This document shows, piece by piece, positions 7,960 through 17,182 of a DNA stretch of 35,848 bases. The DNA lies in NCBI GenBank assembly GCA_023664485.1, contig JAMPFK010000022.1:1-35848 (forward strand), written 5' to 3'. The position numbers and the translations under genes were made by a program. The first letter of the stretch is position 1. The number at the start of each line of letters is the position of its first letter. The notes under the pieces were generated by a model. That model was not told where the DNA came from, ran no database searches, and worked only from the letters and a program-made list of their open reading frames with translations. The DNA is from Bacteroides fragilis. Lineage in GTDB: Bacteria; Bacillota; Clostridia; Lachnospirales; Lachnospiraceae.

Positions 7960-10900
7960 ATGGCTTTTACACATTTGCACGTCCACACGGAATACAGCCT
8001 TCTGGACGGATCGAACAAGATCAGAGAATACGTTAAAAGGGTCAAAGAACTCGGCATGGACAGTGCGGCGATTACGGATCACGGCGTCATGTATGGCGTC
8101 ATCGATTTCTATAAGGCGGCCAGGGAGGCGGGCATCAAACCGATTCTGGGCTGTGAAGTCTATGTTGCGCCCAATTCCCGTTTTGATAAAGAACTGGCCG
8201 GCGGAGAGGACAGATACTATCATCTCGTTCTTTTGGCGGAAAATAATACCGGCTATGAGAATTTGACGAAGATCGTCAGCCGCGGCCATACAGAAGGGTA
8301 TTATTACAGGCCCCGCGTGGATATGGAAGTGCTGCGGGAGTTCCATGAAGGAGTCATCGCTCTTTCCGCCTGTCTGGCGGGCGAGGTGCAGCGTTATATT
8401 CAGAAAGGGATGCTGGAGGAGGCAAAGAAATCCGCAAGAAAATATGAGGACTGCTTCGGCAGGGGCAATTTTTTCCTGGAACTGCAGGATCACGGGATCC
8501 CAGCGCAGAAAACCGTCAATACGGCGCTGCTTAACATGAGCAGGGAGCTGGGAATTCCGCTCGTCGCGACCAACGACGTCCATTATACCTATGCGGAGGA
8601 TGAGAAATCTCACGATATCCTGCTCTGCTTACAGACCGGCAAAAAGCTGGCGGACGAGGATCGGCTGCGTTATGTGGGCGGGCAGTATTATGTGAAAAGC
8701 GAAGAGGAAATGAAAGGCCTTTTTCCGTATGCCTGGGAGGCGGTGGAGAACACACAGCGGATCGCGGACCGATGTAACGTGGAAATTGAGTTCGGCGTCT
8801 ATAAGGTGCCCCATTATGAGGTGCCGGAAGGCAGCGATTCCTGGAGCTATCTGAACAGGCTGTGCTCGGAAGGGCTGGCGAAACGCTACCCGGCGGATGA
8901 CGGGACGCTGCGGAAACGGATGGATTATGAACTGGACATTATTCATACGATGGGATTTGTGGATTATTTTCTCATCGTGTGGGATTATATTAATTTCTGC
9001 CGGGAAAACGGCATTGCGGTAGGGCCGGGACGCGGTTCGGCGGCGGGGAGCATCGTTTCCTACTGTCTGCGGATCACGGATATCGACCCGATTAAGTACA
9101 GCCTTCTGTTCGAACGTTTTCTGAACCCGGAGCGCGTTTCCATGCCGGATATCGACGTGGATTTCTGTTTCGAGCGCAGACAGGAAGTTATTGACTATGT
9201 TGGTCGAAAATACGGCCCGGATAAGGTAGTGCAGATCGTGACCTTCGGTACGATGGCGGCAAAAGCGGTCATCCGCGATGTGGGCCGCGTTATGGACCTG
9301 CCCTATGCCTATGTGGATTCGATTGCCAAGATGGTGCCGAAAGAATTGAATATCACCATCGATAAGGCGCTGGAAATGAATCCGGAATTTAAAAAATTAT
9401 ATGCGGAAGACGGGCAGGTGCATGAGCTGATCGATATGTCAAGGCGGCTGGAAGGGCTGCCCCGGCATACCTCCACCCATGCGGCGGGCGTAGTCATCTG
9501 CCCTGCGGCGGCGGAAAATTATGTGCCCCTGTCCAGAGGCGCGGACGGTTCCATCAATACCCAGTTTACGATGACGACGATAGAAGAGCTGGGCCTTTTG
9601 AAAATGGATTTTCTGGGACTGCGTACGCTGACCGTTATTCAGAACGCCGTTTCCATGGTGAAAAAGAATAAAAGCGTTTCTATCGATATCGACAATATCG
9701 ACTATAATGATTCCGAGGTGCTCGCTTCCATCGGGACAGGCCGGACGGACGGCGTGTTCCAGCTTGAAAGCGGCGGGATGAAGAATTTCATGAAGGAGTT
9801 AAAGCCCCAGAGCCTGGAGGATATCATCGCGGGCATCTCCCTGTATCGTCCGGGGCCGATGGATTTCATTCCGAAATATATCAAAGGAAAAAATAATGCC
9901 GATTCCATTACCTATGACTGCCCGCAGCTGGAGCCGATTCTGGAGCCGACCTATGGCTGTATCGTCTATCAGGAACAGGTCATGCAGATCGTGCGCAAGC
10001 TGGGCGGCTATACGATGGGCCGAAGCGATCTGGTGCGGCGTGCCATGAGCAAAAAGAAACAGTACGTCATGGAACAGGAGCGGAAGAACTTCACCTACGG
10101 CAATCCGGAAGAGGGCGTGCCGGGCTGTGTGGCGAACGGCATCAGCGCGCAGGTGGCGGACCATATTTATGATACGATGATGGATTTTGCCAAATATGCT
10201 TTTAATAAATCCCATGCGGCATGTTATGCGGTGATTGCCTACCAGACCGCCTATTTGAAATATTATTATCCGATCGAATTCATGGCAGCCCTGCTCACCT
10301 CGGTCATCGATAATTCCGGCAAGGTTTCGGAATACATTATGGTGTGCCGGAATATGGGCATCGAAATCCTGCCGCCGGATATTAATGAGGGCGAAATCGG
10401 CTTTTCCGTATCGGGCGGGTCCATCCGCTATGCGCTGACGGCGATTAAAAGCGTGGGCAGGCCGGTCATCGAGATGGTCGTGGAAGAGCGGAAACAGCGG
10501 GGGCCCTATACGAATCTGAAAGACTTTATTTCCCGGATGGCCGACAGGGAAGTGAACAAACGCGCTATCGAGAATTTCATCAAAGCCGGCGCGATGGACA
10601 GCCTCGGCGGTACAAGGAAGCAGTTCATGAGCGTTTATGTACAGATTTTAGAGAGCATCCATCAGGATAAAAAGAACAATATGGCCGGGCAGCTTTCTCT
10701 TTTTGATATCGCGGACGAGTCTGAAAAAGAAAACTACGAGATCCGGCTTCCCAATGTGGGTGAATATTCCAAAGAAATGAAGCTGAGCTTTGAAAAGGAA
10801 GTGCTGGGCATCTATGTCAGCGGCCATCCGTTAGAGGAATATCAGGAGATCTGGCAGAAAAATATTACCAACAAGACCTCCGATTTTCTGCTGGATGAGG

Positions 10901-11409
10901 AAACGGATACGACCGTGGTAAAAGACGGACAGTCCGTCACGATCGGCGGCATTATTTCGGATAAAAGGCTGAAATATACGAAGAACGAAAAGGTCATGGC
11001 CTTTTTGCAGATAGAGGATTTGTTAGGGACCGTGGAGGTCATCGTTTTTCCGAGGGATTACGAGAAATATTCGGACAAACTCGTCGAAGATAAAAAAGTC
11101 TTTGTCAAGGGTCGGGTCTCCGTGGAGGAAGAAAAAGACGCCAAGCTGATCTGCGAAAAAATGACGACCTTTGAGGAAATGCCGAAAAAGCTGTGGATCA
11201 AATTCCCGGATAAAGAAGCCTTTGAGAAAAAAGAGGCGGAGCTCATGGCGTCGCTCAGGGATTCGGAAGGCGGCGACAGGGTTGTCATTTATATCGAAAA
11301 TCCCAAAGCGATGAAAACGCTGCCGCCGAACCAGAACGTCAATGCGGACAGCGGGCTGATCGACAGGCTGGAAACCCTTTATGGGAAAGAAAATATCAGG
11401 GTCGTTTAA
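7960..11409 (+). CDS. dnaE: DNA polymerase III alpha subunit, DnaE type
   Basis: A 1149-residue C-family replicative polymerase. The N-terminal PHP domain begins HLHVHTEYSLLDG. Catalytic aspartates are in PDIDVDF (397-402) and in KMDFLGLRTL (D550). A helix-hairpin-helix region follows, then QLSLF (911-915), a beta-clamp binding motif. The OB-fold lies at about 1000-1080 (VTIGGIISDKRLKYTKNEK). It is the DnaE form rather than PolC, as there is no inserted 3'-5' exonuclease. In PolC-containing Firmicutes DnaE typically extends primers and assists lagging-strand synthesis. A GAGAGGAG ribosome site precedes the ATG. pfkA follows from its own promoter. Confidence 0.97.
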   Translation: MAFTHLHVHTEYSLLDGSNKIREYVKRVKELGMDSAAITDHGVMYGVIDFYKAAREAGIKPILGCEVYVAPNSRFDKELAGGEDRYYHLVLLAENNTGYENLTKIVSRGHTEGYYYRPRVDMEVLREFHEGVIALSACLAGEVQRYIQKGMLEEAKKSARKYEDCFGRGNFFLELQDHGIPAQKTVNTALLNMSRELGIPLVATNDVHYTYAEDEKSHDILLCLQTGKKLADEDRLRYVGGQYYVKSEEEMKGLFPYAWEAVENTQRIADRCNVEIEFGVYKVPHYEVPEGSDSWSYLNRLCSEGLAKRYPADDGTLRKRMDYELDIIHTMGFVDYFLIVWDYINFCRENGIAVGPGRGSAAGSIVSYCLRITDIDPIKYSLLFERFLNPERVSMPDIDVDFCFERRQEVIDYVGRKYGPDKVVQIVTFGTMAAKAVIRDVGRVMDLPYAYVDSIAKMVPKELNITIDKALEMNPEFKKLYAEDGQVHELIDMSRRLEGLPRHTSTHAAGVVICPAAAENYVPLSRGADGSINTQFTMTTIEELGLLKMDFLGLRTLTVIQNAVSMVKKNKSVSIDIDNIDYNDSEVLASIGTGRTDGVFQLESGGMKNFMKELKPQSLEDIIAGISLYRPGPMDFIPKYIKGKNNADSITYDCPQLEPILEPTYGCIVYQEQVMQIVRKLGGYTMGRSDLVRRAMSKKKQYVMEQERKNFTYGNPEEGVPGCVANGISAQVADHIYDTMMDFAKYAFNKSHAACYAVIAYQTAYLKYYYPIEFMAALLTSVIDNSGKVSEYIMVCRNMGIEILPPDINEGEIGFSVSGGSIRYALTAIKSVGRPVIEMVVEERKQRGPYTNLKDFISRMADREVNKRAIENFIKAGAMDSLGGTRKQFMSVYVQILESIHQDKKNNMAGQLSLFDIADESEKENYEIRLPNVGEYSKEMKLSFEKEVLGIYVSGHPLEEYQEIWQKNITNKTSDFLLDEETDTTVVKDGQSVTIGGIISDKRLKYTKNEKVMAFLQIEDLLGTVEVIVFPRDYEKYSDKLVEDKKVFVKGRVSVEEEKDAKLICEKMTTFEEMPKKLWIKFPDKEAFEKKEAELMASLRDSEGGDRVVIYIENPKAMKTLPPNQNVNADSGLIDRLETLYGKENIRVV

Positions 11410-11415
11410 AAAAGA

Positions 11416-11444
11416 TTGAAAACCCTTTTTAATTGGGGTAAAAT
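11416..11444 (+). promoter_or_regulatory. Sigma-A promoter of pfkA
   Basis: TTGAAA and TAAAAT with a 17-bp spacer in the short gap after dnaE. pfkA can therefore be expressed separately from dnaE. Confidence 0.68.
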
Positions 11445-11486
11445 AAAGACGGCAATCATGCAGACAAAGCGAAGGGGTGTAGGGAC

Positions 11487-12461
11487 ATGGCAAAAGAAAT
11501 AAAAACGATCGGGGTTCTAACGAGCGGGGGCGACGCACCGGGCATGAACGCCGCGATCCGTGCGGTCGTTAGAAAGGCGCTTGCGAACGGCGTTAAGGTA
11601 AAGGGCATTAAAAAAGGCTATCAGGGCCTTATGAATGAAGAAATCATGGATTTGGAAAAATGGTATGTCTCCGATACTATCCAGCGCGGCGGAACCATTC
11701 TCGGAACGGCGCGCTGTTCCGAAATGCGTACGGAGGAAGGACAGCAGCGGGCGGTCGAGGTCTGTAGGAAATACAAGATCGACGGGCTGATCGTTATCGG
11801 CGGAGACGGTTCCTACCGCGGCGCGCAGGCGCTTTCCAGACTCGGCATCAATACCATCGGCCTGCCGGGCACGATCGATCTGGATATTGCCTGTACGGAA
11901 TATACCATCGGTTTTGATACCGCCATTAACACGGCGATGCAGGCGATCGATAAGGTGCGCGATACATCTTCTTCCCACGAGCGGTGCAGCATCATCGAGG
12001 TCATGGGAAGGAACGCCGGCTATATCGCTCTCTGGTGCGGCATTGCCAACGGTGCGGAGGATATTCTCATACCGGAGAAATACGACTACAACGAACAGCA
12101 GATCATCAACAATATCATCGCGAACAGAAAGCGCGGAAAGACCCATCATATTATTATCAATGCGGAAGGAATCGGACATTCCACCTCCATGGCGCGCCGG
12201 ATCGAGGCGGCGACCGGCATCGAGACGAGAGCGACCATTCTCGGCTATATGCAGCGGGGCGGCTCTCCGACCTGCAAAGACCGCTACTACGCTTCTATTA
12301 TGGGCGCCTATGCGGCTGATATCCTGTGCGCAGGCAAGACCAACCGGGTAGTCGGTTATCAGCATGGAGAATTTTTGGATTTTGATATTGAAGAAGCCCT
12401 GAATATGAAAAAAGACATTCCGGAATATGTATTCGAGGTCAGCAAAATCCTTTCCTTATAA
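11487..12461 (+). CDS. pfkA: ATP-dependent 6-phosphofructokinase
   Basis: A 324-residue kinase that phosphorylates fructose 6-phosphate to the 1,6-bisphosphate, the committed step of glycolysis. The N-terminal GVLTSGGDAPGMNAAIR binds nucleotide. GGDGS is the ATP-type rather than the pyrophosphate-type sequence. The catalytic loop reads PGTIDLDI, with leucine where the E. coli enzyme has asparagine; from memory this is common in clostridial enzymes and the catalytic aspartate is kept. The effector and substrate segments DTSSSHERCSIIEVMGRNAGY and YMQRGGSPT are intact. AAGGGGTGTAGG lies upstream of the start. A strong terminator follows directly. Confidence 0.96.
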   Translation: MAKEIKTIGVLTSGGDAPGMNAAIRAVVRKALANGVKVKGIKKGYQGLMNEEIMDLEKWYVSDTIQRGGTILGTARCSEMRTEEGQQRAVEVCRKYKIDGLIVIGGDGSYRGAQALSRLGINTIGLPGTIDLDIACTEYTIGFDTAINTAMQAIDKVRDTSSSHERCSIIEVMGRNAGYIALWCGIANGAEDILIPEKYDYNEQQIINNIIANRKRGKTHHIIINAEGIGHSTSMARRIEAATGIETRATILGYMQRGGSPTCKDRYYASIMGAYAADILCAGKTNRVVGYQHGEFLDFDIEEALNMKKDIPEYVFEVSKILSL

Positions 12462-12469
12462 AAATTTCG

Positions 12470-12508
12470 TTCCCCATATGCAGACAATGCCATATGGGGA
12501 AGTTTTTT
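12470..12508 (+). terminator. Intrinsic terminator after pfkA
   Basis: TTCCCCATATG (12470-12480) pairs perfectly with CATATGGGGAA (12491-12501), followed by GTTTTTT. The in-frame ATG at 12494 lies inside the 3' arm, which argues against it as a start codon for the next gene. Confidence 0.9.
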
Positions 12509-12574
12509 CGTGGAGAAGAAATAAGCGTGGAAGAGCGCCTGCCACGGAGGGCCGGGCGTGAATGGAGGATTCAC

Positions 12575-13375
12575 ATGATAACAAGCCATTCCAATAAGGG
12601 AATCAAAGAGGTCATACAGCTGATGCAGAAAACAAAAGAGCGAAAAGAGAAGAAACTTTTCGTGGCGGAGGGCGTTAAGATGTTTCTGGAAGCGCCGGCG
12701 GACAGGATCTTAAAGGTCTATGCGGCGGACAGTTTCGCAGAACAGATGCCGGAAGCGTGCCGCAGGAAGCTTGCGGGACTGTCCGGACGTTATGAATCTG
12801 TGGCGGACGATGTTTTCCGGAAGATGTCGGATACAAAAACACCGCAGGGGATCCTGTGCGTGGTCAGACAGTTCTCCTATGAGCTGGAAGATGTCCTTGC
12901 GGCCGGGACGCCGCTTCTTGTTCTGCTGGAGAATCTGCAGGATCCGGGAAACCTCGGCACGATTTTCCGGGCCGGCGAGGGAGCGGGTGTGACGGGAATC
13001 CTGATGAGCGGCAGCAGCGTGGATATCTATAATCCGAAAACGATCCGCGCTACGATGGGCTCCATCTATCGGATGCCGTTTTTTTGTACGGAGCGGATGA
13101 CAGAGCTCATCGGGAGGCTGCAGGAGGAAAGGATCGCCGTCTATGCGGCGCACCTGCGGGGAGCGGCGGCCTATGATGCCTGCGATTATACGAGGGGAAC
13201 GGCTTTTCTGATCGGCAATGAGGGAAACGGCCTGCGTGAGGAAACGGCTGCGGCGGCGGACGCTTCCGTTCTGATTCCGATGGCAGGCAGGGTGGAATCG
13301 CTCAACGCGGCGGTAGCAGCTTCGATTTTGCTGTTTGAGGCGGCGCGCCAGCGCCGGGCGCAGACAGCACATTAA
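12575..13375 (+). CDS. SpoU/TrmH-family RNA 2'-O-methyltransferase
   Basis: A 267-residue SPOUT methyltransferase that should put a methyl group on a ribose 2'-oxygen in rRNA or tRNA, using SAM. The N-terminal substrate-binding part (FVAEGVKMFLEA) is of the RlmB-like type. The three SpoU motifs are visible: LLENLQDPGNLGTIFRAGEGAG, then FLIGNEGNGLREE, then IPMAGRVESLNAAVAASILLFEA. These form the knotted SAM site. Start 12575 is chosen because GGAGGA sits six bases upstream; the earlier in-frame ATG at 12494 is in the pfkA terminator. proC follows after 27 bp and is probably co-transcribed. The exact nucleotide modified cannot be predicted. Confidence 0.92.
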   Translation: MITSHSNKGIKEVIQLMQKTKERKEKKLFVAEGVKMFLEAPADRILKVYAADSFAEQMPEACRRKLAGLSGRYESVADDVFRKMSDTKTPQGILCVVRQFSYELEDVLAAGTPLLVLLENLQDPGNLGTIFRAGEGAGVTGILMSGSSVDIYNPKTIRATMGSIYRMPFFCTERMTELIGRLQEERIAVYAAHLRGAAAYDACDYTRGTAFLIGNEGNGLREETAAAADASVLIPMAGRVESLNAAVAASILLFEAARQRRAQTAH

Positions 13376-13402
13376 GAGGATAAGAAAGGACGACTTGGGA
13401 AA

Positions 13403-14197
13403 ATGAAAATTGGATTTATTGGTTTGGGGAACATGGCGAAGGCAATGATAGGGGGAATGCTCCGGAAAGAAATGGCGAGGCCGGAAGACGTTATCGGGAC
13501 GGCTAAGACACAGGCGACGATGGAAAAGGCGGCGGCGGAATACGGCATTTCGACGACGGAGAAAAATGCGGATGCGGCGGCGCAGGCGGATGTGCTGGTG
13601 CTCGCGGTCAAGCCGCAGTTCCTGGAAGAGGTCATTATGCAGATAAGGGATGTGACAAGGCCGGAAACGCTGATCATCAGCATTGCGGCGGGCAAGAGTA
13701 TGCAGTGGATTGAAAAGGCTTTTGCAAAGCCCATAAAGCTGGTACGCTGTATGCCCAATACGCCGGCGCTCGTGGGAGCGGGCTGTACGGGCGTATGCGT
13801 GAATGAGAGGGTATCCGGGGAAGAGAAAGAGAACAGCCTCCGGCTGATGGAGAGCTTCGGGAAGGCGAGCCTCATACCGGAGAGCCTGATCGACGCGGCA
13901 GGAGCGGTTTCCGGCAGTTCGCCGGCTTATGTATTCATGTTCATCGAGGCGATGGCGGATGCGGGCGTAGCGGCGGGAATGCCGCGGATACAGGCTTACG
14001 AATTTGCGGCGCAGGCCGTTTATGGCAGCGCGAAACTGATGCTGGAAAGCGGCAGACATCCGGGAGAGCTGAAAGATATGGTATGCTCGCCGGGAGGCAC
14101 GACCATTCAGGGCGTGCGCGTGCTGGAAGAAAGGGGAATGCGCGGCGCGGTCATGGACGCGCTGGCCGCATGTGTCGAAAAATCTGAGAAGCTGTAA
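13403..14197 (+). CDS. proC: Pyrroline-5-carboxylate reductase
   Basis: A 264-residue NAD(P)H-dependent enzyme for the last step of proline synthesis, reducing pyrroline-5-carboxylate. The Rossmann motif GFIGLGNMAKAMIGG opens the protein, followed by VLAVKPQ, then MPNTPALVGAG and the C-terminal signature SPGGTTIQGVRVLEE (about residues 230-245). Length is typical. The gene sits close behind the RNA methyltransferase. proA/proB are not in the window, so the pathway must be completed elsewhere. Confidence 0.96.
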   Translation: MKIGFIGLGNMAKAMIGGMLRKEMARPEDVIGTAKTQATMEKAAAEYGISTTEKNADAAAQADVLVLAVKPQFLEEVIMQIRDVTRPETLIISIAAGKSMQWIEKAFAKPIKLVRCMPNTPALVGAGCTGVCVNERVSGEEKENSLRLMESFGKASLIPESLIDAAGAVSGSSPAYVFMFIEAMADAGVAAGMPRIQAYEFAAQAVYGSAKLMLESGRHPGELKDMVCSPGGTTIQGVRVLEERGMRGAVMDALAACVEKSEKL

Positions 14198-14246
14198 CAA
14201 TTTTGTGCTTATTTCTGCTTATAAAGTAAAGAAATTCTGTGAAAAC

Positions 14247-14275
14247 TTGACAAAGAGTAGATGTTTTGCTAGAAT
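14247..14275 (+). promoter_or_regulatory. Sigma-A promoter of the SleB-type hydrolase gene
   Basis: TTGACA and TAGAAT with a 17-bp spacer, a near-consensus vegetative promoter. This argues against purely sporulation-specific expression of the hydrolase. Confidence 0.75.
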
Positions 14276-14345
14276 TATCCAAAACAAATACTTAACATTT
14301 TTGTAATAATTGTAACAAAGCAGAAAAAAGCGGAGGTAAGCATTC

Positions 14346-15419
14346 ATGTTAAAGGGCAGAAGCATATTCCGTATGCTGGCCGGATGGCTCGTTTGTCTGG
14401 TCATGCTTGGCGGTATAAAGATGGAAGCTGCCGCATCCAATACGAAGGATTATTTGGATTCTTTGAACGTGGGTATTTCCAATGTGCTCGATCCCTGCGG
14501 CGGCGATAATGAAGAAGCGATCGAAGAGCTGGCGCAAATCGTAGAAGAAGCGGAAAAGGAGAAATCTGATTTAGTGATGGCGGATGTACAGGTGGCGCTG
14601 AATGTGCGTGCCGAGGCATCGGAGGATTCGGAGAAGGTAGGCCTTCTTTATAAGGATTGCGGCGGAAGGATTTTAGAGAGAAAAGACGGCTGGACCAAAC
14701 TGGAGTCCGGCGATCTGGTAGGATGGGCGAGCGACGAATATCTTCTTTTTGACGAGGAGGCGGAAGCGCTGGCCGGAGAAGTGGGTAATCTGATCATCGT
14801 AAACGAGACGGAGACGCTGCGCGTGCGGCAGGAACCGGATACAGACGCGGTGGTCCTGGGGCTTCTTGCGCAGAACGATGCGTTAAACGTTGTGGAGGTC
14901 ATGGACGGGGAATGGATCAAGGTGGATTTTTACCACGACGACGCCTATGTCCTTGCGGAATACGTCGATGTGGATTTTCGTATCGACGCGGGAGAAACGA
15001 TGGCTGTGATCAGGCAGCGGGAAGAAGAAGCCGAGGCGGCGAGGAAAAAGGCGATGCAGGATGCCAATCAGGCGATCATCGCGGAAGCCGATGATATCAG
15101 GCTTCTGGCGGCGCTGATTTATTGCGAGGCGGGTTCGGAGTCCTATCAGGGCCAGCTGGCGGTCGGTGCGGTCGTTATGAACAGAGTGCGGAGCGGCGCA
15201 TATCCGAATACGATTTCGGGCGTCATCTATGCGTCCGGTCAGTTCACGCCGGCGATGAACGGTAAAGTTGCCAGAATCTATCACACCGATATCGCGTCCA
15301 GCTGCTATACCGCGGCGCAGGAGGCGATGGCGGGCGCGACCAATGTAGGCGGCGCGACTCATTTCAGAAGAGCGGGCAGCCATGAGGGAATTTTAATCGA
15401 TAATCAGGTATTCTGGTAA
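14346..15419 (+). CDS. Secreted cell wall hydrolase: two SH3 domains plus SleB-type catalytic domain
   Basis: A 357-residue exported protein. Residues 1 to about 29 form a signal peptide ending near AAAS. Two bacterial SH3 domains follow (about 77-133 and 150-205; VALNVRAEASEDSEKVG and ETLRVRQEPDTDAVVLG), which usually bind peptidoglycan. A charged helix of about 30 residues links them to a C-terminal Hydrolase_2 (SleB/CwlJ) domain. That domain starts LLAALIYCEAGSESYQGQLA, with the conserved catalytic-type glutamate in YCEA, and ends GATHFRRAG...NQVFW. In spore formers the family degrades cortex, but SH3-fused forms with a vegetative promoter, as here, may act in growth or lysis. Confidence 0.92.
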   Translation: MLKGRSIFRMLAGWLVCLVMLGGIKMEAAASNTKDYLDSLNVGISNVLDPCGGDNEEAIEELAQIVEEAEKEKSDLVMADVQVALNVRAEASEDSEKVGLLYKDCGGRILERKDGWTKLESGDLVGWASDEYLLFDEEAEALAGEVGNLIIVNETETLRVRQEPDTDAVVLGLLAQNDALNVVEVMDGEWIKVDFYHDDAYVLAEYVDVDFRIDAGETMAVIRQREEEAEAARKKAMQDANQAIIAEADDIRLLAALIYCEAGSESYQGQLAVGAVVMNRVRSGAYPNTISGVIYASGQFTPAMNGKVARIYHTDIASSCYTAAQEAMAGATNVGGATHFRRAGSHEGILIDNQVFW

Positions 15420-15483
15420 AACACAGCGATGAAAGGATGCTCTGAGTGTCTTCCGGAGAGGGAACTGCCCATGTTCCGGGAAA

Positions 15484-15503
15484 GGCGCCCAGGGCGTTTT
15501 TTT
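15484..15503 (+). terminator. Possible short intrinsic terminator after the SleB-type gene
   Basis: A short GC-rich stem (CGCC/GGCG around a CAG loop) is followed by seven T residues. The stem is only four to five pairs, so this is a weak call. Confidence 0.45.
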
Positions 15504-15541
15504 GGCCGGTTTTCTTTTTCGTGGAAAACTGTCTGAAAACC

Positions 15542-15570
15542 TTGTTTCTGTCTGAATAATATAGTAATAT
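15542..15570 (+). promoter_or_regulatory. Likely promoter of the NfeD-SPFH operon
   Basis: TTGTTT and TAATAT with a 17-bp spacer, about 25 bp before the NfeD start. The -35 box is imperfect. Confidence 0.5.
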
Positions 15571-15593
15571 AGAGAAGAAAGGGGTGAATGGTG

Positions 15594-16049
15594 ATGGCGA
15601 TAACGGATGTAAATATGACAGTAGTATGGCTTGTTCTTCTGGTGGTATTGGTCGTTATTGAGCTGGTCACGATGGGTCTGACGACGATATGGTTCGCAGG
15701 CGGCGCTTTGGCGGCGGCCGTGATTTCCATACCGGGAACGCCGCTCGCTTTGCAGATACTGATCTTTTTGATCGTATCGGCGGCGCTTCTGTATTTTACA
15801 AGACCGGTTGCTGTCAAGTATTTTAACCGGGACAGAGTCAGGACCAATGTAGAAAGCATGGTTGGGAGACAGGCGATCGTTATCAGTGAAATTAACAATC
15901 TGGAAGGTATCGGGCAGGTGAATACGGGCGGTATGGAATGGTCCGCAAGAAGCAGCTATCATAACGTGGTACTGCCTGTGGGAACCGTTGTTACAGTGCT
16001 TGGTGTCGATGGCGTGAAACTAATTGTAGAAGAGAGGAAAGAGGTATAA
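15594..16049 (+). CDS. NfeD-family membrane protein
   Basis: A protein of about 151 residues with two membrane segments: TVVWLVLLVVLVVIELV, and the FAGGALAAAV to LLYF region. The C-terminal soluble part (about 85-150) is OB-fold-like: GRQAIVISEI...GIGQVNTGGMEWSAR. This is the short NfeD form, without a protease domain. Two in-frame ATGs compete; 15594 is preferred because AGGGG at 15580-15584 is nine bases before it but only three before 15588. The SPFH gene starts two bases after the stop. NfeD and SPFH proteins are widely paired and are thought to organise membrane microdomains. Confidence 0.88.
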   Translation: MAITDVNMTVVWLVLLVVLVVIELVTMGLTTIWFAGGALAAAVISIPGTPLALQILIFLIVSAALLYFTRPVAVKYFNRDRVRTNVESMVGRQAIVISEINNLEGIGQVNTGGMEWSARSSYHNVVLPVGTVVTVLGVDGVKLIVEERKEV

Positions 16050-16051
16050 TC

Positions 16052-16978
16052 ATGGGAGCATTTCTTACTTTTATTTTGGTAATTCTTGTTTTGGCGATTG
16101 CCCTTCTGGCGTCGTGTATTAAGATCGTGCCGCAGGCATATGCCTACGTTGTAGAGCGCCTCGGCGCTTATCAGCAGACCTGGCCGGTAGGCATTCATTT
16201 TAAGATGCCTTTTGTGGACAGGGTGGCTAAGAGGGTCATTTTGAAGGAACAGGTCGTAGACTTTGCGCCGCAGCCTGTTATTACAAAGGATAACGTAACG
16301 ATGCGGATCGATACGGTCGTATTTTATCAGATCACCGATCCAAAACTTTTCGCATACGGCGTGGAAAATCCGATCATGGCGATTGAAAACCTGACGGCGA
16401 CGACGCTGCGGAATATCATCGGTGAAATGGAACTCGACCAGACGCTGACTTCCAGAGAGGTCATTAATACGAAAATGAGGGCTTCTCTCGATATCGCGAC
16501 GGATCCGTGGGGCATTAAGGTGAACAGAGTCGAGTTAAAGAATATCATTCCGCCGGCGGCGATTCAGGATGCAATGGAAAAACAGATGAAGGCGGAGCGT
16601 GAACGACGGGAAGCGATCCTTCGTGCGGAAGGTGAGAAAAAGTCCACCGTCCTTGTTGCGGAAGGTAAGAAGGAATCCGCGATTCTGGAAGCCGAGGCGG
16701 AGAAACAGTCTGCAATCCTGCGTGCGGAAGCACAGAAAGAAAAGATGATCCGCGAGGCGGAAGGCGAAGCGGCGGCAATCCTGAAAGTACAGCAGGCTAC
16801 CGCGGACGGTATCCGCATGATCCGCGAAGCGGGCGCGGACGAAGCGGTTCTGCGGATCAAGAGTCTGGAAGCTTTTGAGAAAGCATCGGACGGCAAGGCG
16901 ACAAAGATCATTATTCCTTCCGAAATTCAGGGGCTGGCGGGGCTGGCGGCATCCGCGAAGGAAATTTTCAGGGACTGA
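16052..16978 (+). CDS. SPFH-domain (stomatin/prohibitin-like) membrane scaffold protein
   Basis: A 308-residue protein with an N-terminal membrane helix (residues 2-23), the SPFH/Band 7 domain (about 25-190, including PQAYAYVVERLGAYQQTWPVG and DNVTMRIDTVVFYQITDP), and a long Ala/Glu/Lys-rich helix (about 190-265: AILRAEGEKKSTVLVAEGKKESAILEAEAEK). Its C-terminal region resembles QmcA/stomatin-type proteins. Such proteins form rings and scaffold membrane domains. It is translated with the NfeD gene just upstream and almost certainly acts with that protein. The structured argF leader follows. Confidence 0.92.
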   Translation: MGAFLTFILVILVLAIALLASCIKIVPQAYAYVVERLGAYQQTWPVGIHFKMPFVDRVAKRVILKEQVVDFAPQPVITKDNVTMRIDTVVFYQITDPKLFAYGVENPIMAIENLTATTLRNIIGEMELDQTLTSREVINTKMRASLDIATDPWGIKVNRVELKNIIPPAAIQDAMEKQMKAERERREAILRAEGEKKSTVLVAEGKKESAILEAEAEKQSAILRAEAQKEKMIREAEGEAAAILKVQQATADGIRMIREAGADEAVLRIKSLEAFEKASDGKATKIIIPSEIQGLAGLAASAKEIFRD

Positions 16979-17025
16979 GCGGAAGGATAAGGAAACGTCA
17001 AAAAATAATTTTTGATATTTCCTGA

Positions 17026-17139
17026 AAATTGCTTCGCAATTTACCGGAACCGGAAATAACTTTTAAAGAGTTATTTCCAGACGGTTCCTAACTGCATAGC
17101 AGGATAGAAAATAGGGCGGTTCCTTAGAACCGTCCTATT
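17026..17139 (+). promoter_or_regulatory. Structured argF leader with competing hairpins
   Basis: Three stems are visible: AAATTGC/GCAATTT (17026-17042); GGAAATAAC/GTTATTTCC (17052-17078), extended outward by GGAACC (17046-17051) with GGTTCC (17083-17088); and AATAGGGCGGTTC/GAACCGTCCTATT (17110-17139). CGGTTC occurs twice (17082, 17117) and can pair with CCGGAACCGG near 17044 or GAACCG at 17127, so alternative folds exclude each other. No T-run follows the last stem. It could be an attenuator-like control element, or simply the terminator region of the preceding operon. Confidence 0.55.
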
Positions 17140-17182
17140 CTGGATAGGAAAGGATGACTGTAAGAAAGGAATGGTTATTTAT

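Noticed and set aside
11863..11890. Unusual Leu in the PfkA catalytic loop (TIDLDI instead of TIDNDI)
   Set aside because: As I recall, clostridial phosphofructokinases commonly have this form, and the catalytic aspartate is intact.
12494..12574. Upstream in-frame ATG start for the RNA methyltransferase
   Set aside because: It lies in the 3' arm of the pfkA terminator and lacks a ribosome site, while 12575 has GGAGGA at good spacing.
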